From JAYEKL01 sp034660995 (GTDB taxonomy: Bacteria; Patescibacteriota; Minisyncoccia; JAHIHE01; JAGLIN01), in the NCBI GenBank assembly GCA_034660995.1, contig JAYEKL010000012.1, forward strand, positions 1 to 5,267: a stretch of DNA of 5,267 bases, read 5' to 3'. The notes under the pieces are model-generated. The model searched no databases. It was not told the origin of the DNA and saw nothing but the letters and a program-made list of their open reading frames with translations. The position numbers were made by a program, and so were the translations under genes. Shown here in pieces: positions 1 through 5,267 of this stretch (positions are counted from its first letter, which is position 1; each line of letters starts with the position of its first letter).

Positions 1-96
1 AGGCTTAGCCTCTATACGATTATCTTTTGTTTAAAGTATTCCTTTCTATATAAAGATAAGCCGTAATAATAAAACCAGCGTGGAGAGGCTAAGTCT
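1..96. repeat. Inverted-repeat element at the left window edge
   Basis: Positions 1-13 (AGGCTTAGCCTCT) and 84-96 (AGAGGCTAAGTCT) are inverted copies with 12 of 13 positions complementary, separated by about 70 bp of AT-rich sequence. This looks like the two ends of a small non-autonomous element or a long stem-loop. The left end may continue outside the window. One frame is open from position 1 to a TAA at 64-66, but it starts inside the repeat arm and looks like nothing recognisable, so it is not called as a gene tail. The rest of 97-251 contains only the short repeats listed separately; no convincing promoter with both -35 and -10 boxes was found. Confidence 0.5.
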
Positions 97-180
97 CTGT
101 CTGTGTAAATATTTAATTAAAGTGAGGAAGTCCTATAAATAAAAGTTTTCTATTTTTAGTAATATTTATCGTAGCAGTGG

Positions 181-200
181 ATTCCTGCTTCTGCGGGAAT
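181..200. repeat. 20-bp REP-like palindrome (ATTCCY-N8-GGGAAT)
   Basis: ATTCCTGC and GCGGGAAT form an 8-bp stem (one T-G pair) around a TTCT loop. The flanking bases give the longer context GGATTCC...GGGAATGACA, a palindromic intergenic repeat type that recurs in many unrelated bacteria. The outline ATTCCY-N8-GGGAAT also matches the pattern of the Neisseria dRS3 repeat; that is a resemblance in shape and is not evidence of common origin. It lies 51 bp upstream of the first gene and has no T-tract, so it is not a typical intrinsic terminator. Confidence 0.65.
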
Positions 201-220
201 GACATTTAGATTTTTTCTTG

Positions 221-248
221 ATTCATAATTCATAATTCATAATTCAAA
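221..248. repeat. Heptanucleotide tandem repeat, ATTCATA x3 plus ATTCAAA
   Basis: Three perfect head-to-tail copies of ATTCATA (221-241) are followed by a fourth, degenerate copy ATTCAAA (242-248), ending 3 bp before the ATG at 252. The run occupies the place where a ribosome-binding site would be expected, and no purine-rich Shine-Dalgarno sequence is present. Copy number in such short tandem repeats can change by replication slippage, which would move any upstream signal relative to the start codon by multiples of 7 bp. Whether it has a regulatory role is unknown. Confidence 0.8.
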
Positions 249-251
249 ACC

Positions 252-896
252 ATGTCTGACATAATCCAACTCATTGCTTCTCAAGGCGTGAGCATAGAAA
301 CAATCTATTTAATTCTTGCGTTACCGTTTGTTGCAACCTTGATTGCTGCTTTTCGGCAGTTGATTGGGATTAAATCATTCGGTATTTATACACCGCTTGT
401 TTTAGCCTTTGCTTTTTGGGCGATTGGAATTAAATATGGAATAGCTATCTTTTTGGTTATTTTTTTGACTGGAACAGTAGTGCGGTACATTTTAAAAAAC
501 TTTCGTTTATTGTATATGCCAAGAATGGCAATTGTTATAACAGTGATTAGCTTAGCAATATTAATGTTACTTGCGATTGGAGGTTATTTAAATAAAAGTG
601 GACTTGCTTCAACTTCCATTCTTCCTATTCTTATTTTAATAACACTTATAGAAAAATTTATTTCTACTCAAATTGAAAAGGGATTTAGAACTGCGGCGTT
701 TCTTTCTATAGAAACGCTTGTTATTTCAATTGCAGGCTATTATCTTATAATCTGGGATCAATTTAGAAATTTGGTTCTTGAACATCCAGAATATATCCTA
801 TTATTATTCGTTATTAATGTATTTTTAGGAAAATGGACTGGAATTCGTTTGAGTGAATATTTAAGATTCAGAGAAGTTATAAAGAATGTAAATTGA
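252..896 (+). CDS. Stand-alone 7TM membrane protein (7TM_transglut domain type)
   Basis: A 214-residue, very hydrophobic protein with about seven membrane segments, near residues 16-34, 44-60, 62-81, 91-111, 119-137, 148-168 and 178-197. Its order of motifs fits the 7TM domain normally found C-terminal to an inactive transglutaminase-like domain: FRQLIGIKSFGIYTP after helix 1, LLYMPR before helix 4, LPILILITLIEKF in helix 5, HPE before helix 7, and the closing RLSEYLRFRE. The matching domain is nearly complete, but the extracytoplasmic transglutaminase-like part is absent, and the 251 bp upstream do not encode it. The family is usually encoded beside a RimK-like ATP-grasp ligase and a RimB-like peptidase, exactly as here; its role is thought to be membrane anchoring or transport/sensing for that pathway, without proven biochemistry. 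The ATG at 252 gives a short amphipathic lead before helix 1. No Shine-Dalgarno precedes it. The TGA stop overlaps the TTG at 893. Confidence 0.82.
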   Translation: MSDIIQLIASQGVSIETIYLILALPFVATLIAAFRQLIGIKSFGIYTPLVLAFAFWAIGIKYGIAIFLVIFLTGTVVRYILKNFRLLYMPRMAIVITVISLAILMLLAIGGYLNKSGLASTSILPILILITLIEKFISTQIEKGFRTAAFLSIETLVISIAGYYLIIWDQFRNLVLEHPEYILLLFVINVFLGKWTGIRLSEYLRFREVIKNVN

Positions 897-3874
897 AAAA
901 AGTCGTAGGGGCAGACCTATGTGTCTGCCCAAAATATGCGACAAAACAAAATTTATTCAGTAATCTGGACAGACACATAGGTCTGTCCCTACGACAAACA
1001 ATGTTTACTTTTATAAAAAATAGCAAAGGACTTCTAGGAATGAATGCCAGAAATATTTCCTATATTAGGCCTAACAATCTTCAAGAAGCGATTCATCTTG
1101 CTAACAACAAATTAAGAAGCAAGGAAGCGCTTTTTGATGCCGGGATACCAGTTCCAAAGATCTATAAGATTATTAGGAATAGATATGAACTAGAAGTTTT
1201 TAAATGGGGAGATTTGCCTAAAAGTTTTGTTTTAAAACCGAATTGTGGTGGTGGTGGAAAAGGAATTAAAGTAATATTCGGACAAAAAAAAGATAAAAGC
1301 TGGATTTCGTCAGATGGCAGAAAAGTTACTATTAAAGATTTGCGAAATCATATTATGGATATTTTTGAGGGACTGTATTCTTTTTCTGGAACTTCAGATA
1401 TTGCTTTTTTTGAAGAAAGAATTAGGCTTTTAAAAACTCTTAAACCATATTCATATAAGGGAATTCCTGATATTAGAGTAATTGTTTACAATAAGGTTCC
1501 TGTTATGGCGATGCTTCGTTTGCCGACGAAAGAATCTGAAGGAAAAGCTAATTTACATATGGGTGGAATAGGACTAGGCGTGAATATTACTACTGGTGTA
1601 ACAACCAATGCTGTAATGCGTGATCAATTAATAAAGAAGACTCCAGATACAAAACTTAAATTAAGTGGAATCAAAATTCCTTACTGGAAGAAAATTTTGG
1701 AAATAGCAATTAAATGTCAGGAAGTTTCAAAGTTGGGATATATTGGTGTTGATATAGCAATTGACAGTGAACGCGGGCCGGTTGTTTTAGAGATAAATGC
1801 TCATGCGGGACTCTCAATTCAAATTGCCAATTTATCTCCACTTAAATATAGACTAAAAAAAGTAAGCGGGCTAGAAGTGAAAAATGAAATTCATGGGATT
1901 AGAATTGCTCAAGATCTATTTGGCGGAGAAGTTGAAGAAGAGATTAAAAATATTTCAGAAAAACAAGTTCTTGGAATTATTGAAACAATCAAGATTAAAT
2001 ATATTGAAGATATTAAAAACGAAGAAAACAAGATTAAAATCGCAAGAGGCTCCACACAGAGTATGGAGCTAACAGAGAGAATAGATAAAGAAGAAAAAGC
2101 GGAAGAAAAAGAGTTAGAACTTAAAGCGAAGATAGATACTGGCGCAGATTATTCATCAATAGATGAGGAATTAGCAAAGAAGATGGGTTATGGGGAAATA
2201 ATAGATGAATTTAATGAAATCGTTAAAGACTTAAAAAAAGATAGTAATATATCTAAGAAAGTTTTAGATAAGAAAATAAAAGAGAAATTGGAAGAACGGG
2301 GCGCTGATTTCGATACAGTGGTTATTAAATCAAGCCAGGGTATTTCTTGTCGTTTGCTTATAGGGATGAAAATAGAATTGTCTGGGGTTTTGTTGTCGTC
2401 AAATATGTCTGTTACTAATCGAAGTAATCTAGAATTTCCAATGATTATCGGGCGAAAAGATCTAGGAGCTTTTTTAGTTGATCCAAGCAAGATTCAGTCT
2501 AAGCTGATTCGGTTATCAATAAATAATGGGAGAAAGAGAGATATTAAAGAAACTATAAAATTAATTATTGAAGCAGAAAATAATAAGCAAGAAGAGGATA
2601 TAGTCGCTAAAGAAAAAATAATATTTTATGCGAAAGAAATAGAAAAAGCAGCTGGGAAATTTAATGATGTTTTTTCATTTATTGCTCCTTATGGAGTTAG
2701 ATCAAGAAGTTGTTTTGAAGAATTAAATATATTTTTAGAAAAAAGAAGTAGAAAAGAATATAATCCAGTATTCAAATATCCGATTTTTAAAAATTTCAGA
2801 GAAGAACAATTTAAGTCGGCGCTAAAAAAAATAGATAGTGTTTGCGAGAGTGTGAAGTTTGAGAGTAACGATTTTATAAGGCAAATAGTTAGAGAAGCAT
2901 CTTCTTTGAGTAGGAATAAAATAAATTTTTTAATGTCTGTAAAACAAAAAAATGAAATGAACTCTTTTAAATATGCTAAGAGTATTTATGATGATATAAA
3001 CAGTGATTTGGTAGAAAAAGCAGAAGAGGTTTATCAAAAGTTATTGAAATATAAAGAAGAAGAGGATAATGAGCAGGTTAATAATCTAAAAGAAAAAATA
3101 TTTAGTCCTAAACAGGTAAAGAGTAAGTTTGAAGAAGTTTTGAAAATTATGGAGTTATTAGAATGGGATGTTGCGCTTGATAAAGATGTTAGTCAAATTG
3201 ATGTAAAATATAATTCGGCAAAATATAATTCACCTACAATTACTATTCCTCGAAAGAAAAAAACAAACGGTTTAGAATTGGCAAGAAAAATCATTCATGA
3301 AGTTGTCCATTTAAAGACGAATAGCAATAACAGTGAAATAGGATTTGGAGGAGTTATTTTTGGCAGGGATTATGAGCTTTATCAGGAAGGTTTTGCCAGG
3401 ATGATGAGCAATGATTTTGTTAATGATATTTTTGGCGCGCAAAAGAAATTGTCAAATCCGTATTATATTTTGGCAATGAATAAAGTAAAAAACGGTAGTA
3501 ATTTCCATGAGGTTTTTGATTATATTTACGGACTAAAAATAAAAGAATATAGAGTGAAAAATATTGATAATTACAATGCGAAAGAAAGAGCGCAAAAAGA
3601 AACATTGTTTGTTTGTAAAAGAATATTCCGTGGGTTTAGGGAGAGTTTGTCAAATGGTAGAGCATATTTTCCAAAAGATAAAATGTACTTAGAAGGTGAA
3701 ATTTTAGCAAAAAAAATGCGTGACAACAATTTAGAAAATTATTTGATTGCGGCAAAAATAGATCCTTATTTATTGCCGTTGTTTATAAAATTTGGGATAA
3801 TAGATAAAGATAAGATAAAATATAATTTGGACGGAGATCTGGAAACCTATCGAAAAATATTTTTAGAGTGGTAG
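893..3874 (+). CDS. Fusion: RimK-like ATP-grasp ligase, RimB-like retropepsin, DUF1704/MATCAP-type metallopeptidase
   Basis: A 993-residue, probably cytoplasmic protein with three enzyme-like domains. (1) Residues ~44-345: ATP-grasp of the alpha-L-glutamate-ligase-related type, starting GLLGMNARN, with KPNCGGGGKGI (115-125) for ATP binding, FFEERI (172-177), D193/R195, and D287, E300 and N302 (VLEINAHAG) as metal/ATP ligands; expected to form amide bonds using ATP. (2) Residues ~408-533: RimB-like retropepsin with catalytic motif DTGAD (415-419), IKSSQG (478-483), and VTNRSNLEFPMIIGRKDL plus FLVDPSK; likely active as a dimer. (3) Residues ~575-975: zinc metallopeptidase resembling DUF1704 (QEGLAV motif, MATCAP family), with HEVVH (802-806), QEGFA (831-835, E832 the probable third zinc ligand), then CKRIFRG and FPKDKMYLEGE (926-936). 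MATCAP relatives in animals remove terminal tyrosine or glutamate from tubulin tails; a deglutamylating role here is inference. Start: TTG 893 overlaps the upstream stop (TTGA), but residues ~4-35 are translated from an inserted hairpin element. ATG 1001 (Met37) fits the family N-terminus better and would give 957 residues. No good ribosome-binding site precedes either. Confidence 0.8.
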   Translation: MKKVVGADLCVCPKYATKQNLFSNLDRHIGLSLRQTMFTFIKNSKGLLGMNARNISYIRPNNLQEAIHLANNKLRSKEALFDAGIPVPKIYKIIRNRYELEVFKWGDLPKSFVLKPNCGGGGKGIKVIFGQKKDKSWISSDGRKVTIKDLRNHIMDIFEGLYSFSGTSDIAFFEERIRLLKTLKPYSYKGIPDIRVIVYNKVPVMAMLRLPTKESEGKANLHMGGIGLGVNITTGVTTNAVMRDQLIKKTPDTKLKLSGIKIPYWKKILEIAIKCQEVSKLGYIGVDIAIDSERGPVVLEINAHAGLSIQIANLSPLKYRLKKVSGLEVKNEIHGIRIAQDLFGGEVEEEIKNISEKQVLGIIETIKIKYIEDIKNEENKIKIARGSTQSMELTERIDKEEKAEEKELELKAKIDTGADYSSIDEELAKKMGYGEIIDEFNEIVKDLKKDSNISKKVLDKKIKEKLEERGADFDTVVIKSSQGISCRLLIGMKIELSGVLLSSNMSVTNRSNLEFPMIIGRKDLGAFLVDPSKIQSKLIRLSINNGRKRDIKETIKLIIEAENNKQEEDIVAKEKIIFYAKEIEKAAGKFNDVFSFIAPYGVRSRSCFEELNIFLEKRSRKEYNPVFKYPIFKNFREEQFKSALKKIDSVCESVKFESNDFIRQIVREASSLSRNKINFLMSVKQKNEMNSFKYAKSIYDDINSDLVEKAEEVYQKLLKYKEEEDNEQVNNLKEKIFSPKQVKSKFEEVLKIMELLEWDVALDKDVSQIDVKYNSAKYNSPTITIPRKKKTNGLELARKIIHEVVHLKTNSNNSEIGFGGVIFGRDYELYQEGFARMMSNDFVNDIFGAQKKLSNPYYILAMNKVKNGSNFHEVFDYIYGLKIKEYRVKNIDNYNAKERAQKETLFVCKRIFRGFRESLSNGRAYFPKDKMYLEGEILAKKMRDNNLENYLIAAKIDPYLLPLFIKFGIIDKDKIKYNLDGDLETYRKIFLEW
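902..995. mobile_element. 94-bp MITE-like hairpin element spanning the start of the fusion gene
   Basis: Arms of 29 bp at 902-930 and 967-995 are inverted copies matching at 27 of 29 positions (outer ends GTCGTAGGG / CCCTACGAC), with a 36-bp spacer. Each arm is itself a hairpin, with GGGCAGAC and GTCTGCCC around CTATGT in the left arm. The core GTAGGGGCAGACC...GTGTCTGCCC is a repeat type seen between genes in many bacteria, and its translation begins GADLCVCP, a telltale peptide. It encodes no transposase, so it is non-autonomous. No clear target duplication is visible: both flanks are simply A-rich. It lies between the 7TM stop and the probable original ATG at 1001, which it precedes by 5 bp, so the transcript would fold into a strong stem right before that start. 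Confidence 0.75.
2048..2070. repeat. Small palindrome inside the ligase-retropepsin linker
   Basis: GGCTCCA (2048-2054) and TGGAGCT (2064-2070) form a stem with 6 of 7 positions paired around a 9-bp loop. It is translated as RGSTQSMEL (residues 385-393), in the charged linker between the ATP-grasp and retropepsin domains, a place that tolerates insertions. Its composition (GGCTCCACA...) differs from the surrounding AAA/GAA-rich coding sequence, so it may be a short repeat that inserted in frame. A chance palindrome in coding sequence cannot be excluded. Confidence 0.4.
3824..3873 (+). repeat. 50-bp direct repeat, copy 1 (3' end of the fusion gene)
   Basis: This 50-bp stretch, beginning AATTTGGACGGAGATCTGG and ending GAGTGGTA, is the last part of the fusion gene's coding sequence and encodes NLDGDLETYRKIFLEW followed by the first two bases of its TAG stop. 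It recurs 270 bp downstream with 46 of 50 identical bases. Confidence 0.95.
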
Positions 3875-3898
3875 AAAACTAGAGATATTCTACGGCGC

Positions 3899-4050
3899 TT
3901 TACAGGCTGTCTAATAAGTCAAAAATACACGGAATTTATTCCTGAACTGAATCCAGGACAGGCTCTTTAGGATTTCATAAGATTGGTTCAAATAAGCGAA
4001 ACTTCATAAAATCCTAAAGGATAAATTCCTCTTATTAGACAGCCTGTTTA
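3899..4050. mobile_element. 144-bp MITE-like element with 4-bp TTTA target duplication
   Basis: The element itself spans 3903-4046. Its ends are perfect 16-bp inverted repeats, CAGGCTGTCTAATAAG (3903-3918) and its reverse complement (4031-4046). Further inside, GGAATTTAT (3931-3939) pairs with ATAAATTCC (4021-4029), and CTTTAGGATTT (3965-3975) pairs with AAATCCTAAAG (4009-4019), so much of the element can fold back on itself. It is flanked on both sides by TTTA (3899-3902 and 4047-4050), which looks like a target duplication, and beyond that by GCGC on each side (3895-3898, 4051-4054). The reconstructed empty site GCGC-TTTA-GCGC is itself a palindrome, so insertion was into its loop. There is no coding capacity; it must have been moved by a transposase encoded elsewhere. 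The terminal sequence resembles insertion-sequence ends, but the family is not assigned. Confidence 0.75.
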
Positions 4051-4061
4051 GCGCACTGACC

Positions 4062-4077
4062 CTCGGCTAAAGCCGGG
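4062..4077. repeat. REP-like hairpin with TAAA loop
   Basis: CTCGGC (4062-4067) and GCCGGG (4072-4077) pair around a TAAA loop (one T-G pair). It resembles the neighbouring GCGC-TTTA-GCGC palindrome that was split by the 144-bp element, so the gap seems to hold two related small palindromes. TTCTAC at 3888-3893 and GTAGAA at 4077-4082 are also inverted copies and may mark the outer ends of the combined palindromic block. No T-run follows, so it is not a standard rho-independent terminator. Confidence 0.5.
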
Positions 4078-4090
4078 TAGAAATTATTGA

Positions 4091-4144
4091 AACAATTTGG
4101 ACGGAGACCTGGAAACCTATCGAAAGTTGTTTTTAGAGTGGTAA
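4091..4144 (+). pseudogene. Duplicate tail fragment of the fusion gene
   Basis: Positions 4094-4143 repeat 3824-3873 with 46 of 50 identical bases. Read in frame, the copy encodes NLDGDLETYRKLFLEW and then a TAA stop (4142-4144); a TGA at 4088-4090 closes the frame just upstream, so only the tail exists. Of the four differences, two are synonymous (GAT/GAC, AAA/AAG) and two fall in a single Ile-to-Leu codon. This is the pattern expected if both copies evolved as coding sequence before the fragment was stranded. The fragment ends 8 bp before the ATG of the next gene, so the downstream copy may preserve the original gene-to-gene junction, with the palindromic block inserted during a duplication or recombination event. 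Confidence 0.75.
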
Positions 4145-4152
4145 TTAAATTT

Positions 4153-5267
4153 ATGTTTATGGAAAATTTAGAAGATATAAAAAATATAATTGATAAAAAT
4201 TTAGATGGAACTGTTTATAGGGTTGTAAACAGAGAGACTTTAAATGGAGTCGGATTTGAAAAATTTATTAAGAATTATGCTATTTTATCAATCAATAAAT
4301 CTCCAGAGTTAAAATTGATAAAAAGGTATGTAGATGTTTTTTGTTTAGAAGATTTTTTAGACAAATCGCTTTTACAAAAAAGCAAAGAAGCTGATGATAT
4401 ATTTTCTGACAAAAATGTTATTAACTATTTAAATAAAAAAAAGGGTAACAAATATTTTCTTGTCTATAAAATATCAAAAAATCTTACTAAATATTGTGAA
4501 AACAAAAAGGAATGTAAAATATTAAACATTGGCGATAAGTTGAGGCATAAACTTGGAAATAAAATATTTTTTAATACTATTCTTAAAAAAAATAAGATTA
4601 GGCAAATTCCTAACATCATCGTAAACTTTAATAGTAAGAAACAAATTCAAAATTTTAAAAAAAAGTTTAAAAAATTAATTATTCAGGATGCCAATAGTTT
4701 TTCTGGTTTTGGCACCACAACCATTGAAAACGAAAAAGATATTAATAAAGCGTGGAAAGACTTAAAAGGGAAAAAAATTAAAGTCGCAAAATTTATAGAA
4801 GGTCCTTTATTAAGCTGTACTGGATGTGTAACAAAATATGGTATTCTTATTTCACCGCTTAGATATCAGATAATAGGAGAGCCTACCGTTACTGCTGATA
4901 AATATTTGTGGTGCGGGAATGATTGGAATATTGATGATTTGGACGATAAAATAAAAGATTATGCGTACAAAATTGTTGATAAAATTGGAAATCATCTAAA
5001 AAATCAACATAGTTATAAAGGAATTTTTGGAATTGATTTTATTTTAGATAAAAATAGCGACAAATTATATTCCTTAGAATTAAATCCTAGATTATTAGGA
5101 ACGACACAGTTGTATGCTAGCTTGCAAGTTGAAAATAAAGAACCGCCTTTGGTTGGTTTCCATATTTTGGAATTTTTAAACGTAGAATATAATATTGATA
5201 TAAATAAATTAAATATAAAAATTGGAGAAGAAAAGAAAGGGGCTCATATTATTTTACGGAATAAATT
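4153..5267 (+). CDS. ATP-grasp ligase, C-terminus cut off by the window
   Basis: An open frame with no stop runs from ATG 4153 to the window end, giving 371 complete codons. A second ATG at 4159 is an equally possible start, and neither has a clear Shine-Dalgarno. Residues ~1-130 are an N-terminal region of no recognised type. An ATP-grasp fold follows: HKLGNKIFFNTIL (132-144) leads into it; LIIQDANSFSGFGTTTI (175-191) is the glycine-rich ATP-binding loop, with Gln178 where many ATP-grasp enzymes have lysine; AKFIEGPLLSCTG (212-224); WCGND (253-257); KGIFGIDFI (289-297); and LELNPRLLGTTQ (308-319), where E309, N311 and R313 match the metal/phosphate-binding EхNPR motif of carboxylate-amine ligases. 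It should join a carboxylate to an amine using ATP, but the substrates are unknown. It probably shares a transcript with the ligase/peptidase fusion upstream. It is clearly different in sequence from the ATP-grasp domain of that fusion, so it is not a duplicate. Confidence 0.8.
   Translation, partial: MFMENLEDIKNIIDKNLDGTVYRVVNRETLNGVGFEKFIKNYAILSINKSPELKLIKRYVDVFCLEDFLDKSLLQKSKEADDIFSDKNVINYLNKKKGNKYFLVYKISKNLTKYCENKKECKILNIGDKLRHKLGNKIFFNTILKKNKIRQIPNIIVNFNSKKQIQNFKKKFKKLIIQDANSFSGFGTTTIENEKDINKAWKDLKGKKIKVAKFIEGPLLSCTGCVTKYGILISPLRYQIIGEPTVTADKYLWCGNDWNIDDLDDKIKDYAYKIVDKIGNHLKNQHSYKGIFGIDFILDKNSDKLYSLELNPRLLGTTQLYASLQVENKEPPLVGFHILEFLNVEYNIDINKLNIKIGEEKKGAHIILRNK

Noticed and set aside
1..66. 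Open frame from the window edge to a TAA at 64-66, possibly the tail of an upstream gene
   Set aside because: It begins inside an inverted-repeat arm, is only 21 codons and has no recognisable protein character.
181..248. CRISPR-like or riboswitch-like structure upstream of the first gene
   Set aside because: The repeats are a single palindrome and 7-bp tandem units without spacers; no conserved aptamer could be recognised.
1884..2072. 62-codon plus-strand frame and the minus-strand frame at 3420-3605
   Set aside because: Both overlap the fusion gene in other frames, have no start signal and no family resemblance.
2192..2320. Charged helical stretch within the retropepsin domain considered as an inserted domain
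   Set aside because: The distance from DTGAD to IKSSQG is about 64 residues, close to what RimB-like proteins normally have there, so no insertion needs to be assumed.
2188..2490. 100-codon open frame on the minus strand
   Set aside because: It lies antisense to the retropepsin domain, whose motifs are clearly conserved in the plus-strand frame; a shadow of that gene.
3903..4046. Long fold-back between genes considered as an intrinsic terminator or structured RNA
   Set aside because: There is no T-run after the stem, and the terminal inverted repeats with TTTA duplications fit a mobile element better.

Overview
The window is strongly AT-rich, gene-dense bacterial DNA with all genes on the + strand. 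Ribosome-binding sites are weak or absent, and short palindromic insertion elements sit in the gaps between genes. This style, together with a multi-domain peptidase/ligase fusion, suggests a Patescibacteria (Candidate Phyla Radiation) genome, probably a metagenome contig. That placement is inference: no rRNA or other phylogenetic marker is present. TGA acts as a normal stop for the first gene, so the code is probably standard (table 11).

Layout: (1) Positions 1-251 hold no gene. They carry an inverted-repeat element at the left edge, a 20-bp palindrome and a run of 7-bp tandem repeats ending just before the first start codon. (2) 252-896 encodes a small polytopic membrane protein that matches the 7TM domain usually fused to an inactive transglutaminase; here it stands alone. 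(3) 893-3874 encodes a 993-residue protein that overlaps it by 4 bp. It fuses an ATP-grasp ligase of the alpha-L-glutamate-ligase-related (RimK-like) type, a RimB-type retropepsin-like aspartic peptidase, and a C-terminal zinc metallopeptidase of the DUF1704 / QEGLAV-motif / MATCAP type. A 94-bp hairpin element is inserted at its 5' end and is read through as the first ~35 codons. (4) 3875-4152 is a gap holding a 144-bp MITE-like element inside a small palindrome, a second palindrome, and a near-copy of the last 50 bp of the preceding gene. (5) 4153 to the window end encodes the N-terminal 371 residues of another ATP-grasp ligase, which is cut off by the window.

Working together: 7TM protein + RimK-like ligase + RimB-like retropepsin is a known conserved bacterial association. 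Here the ligase and retropepsin are in one chain, a HExxH...QEG metallopeptidase is added, and a second ATP-grasp enzyme follows. The simplest reading is a membrane-linked system that adds amino acids (possibly glutamate) to a peptide or protein and removes them again, with both activities partly on one polypeptide. The substrate cannot be read from the sequence. The triple fusion is the most interesting feature of the window.
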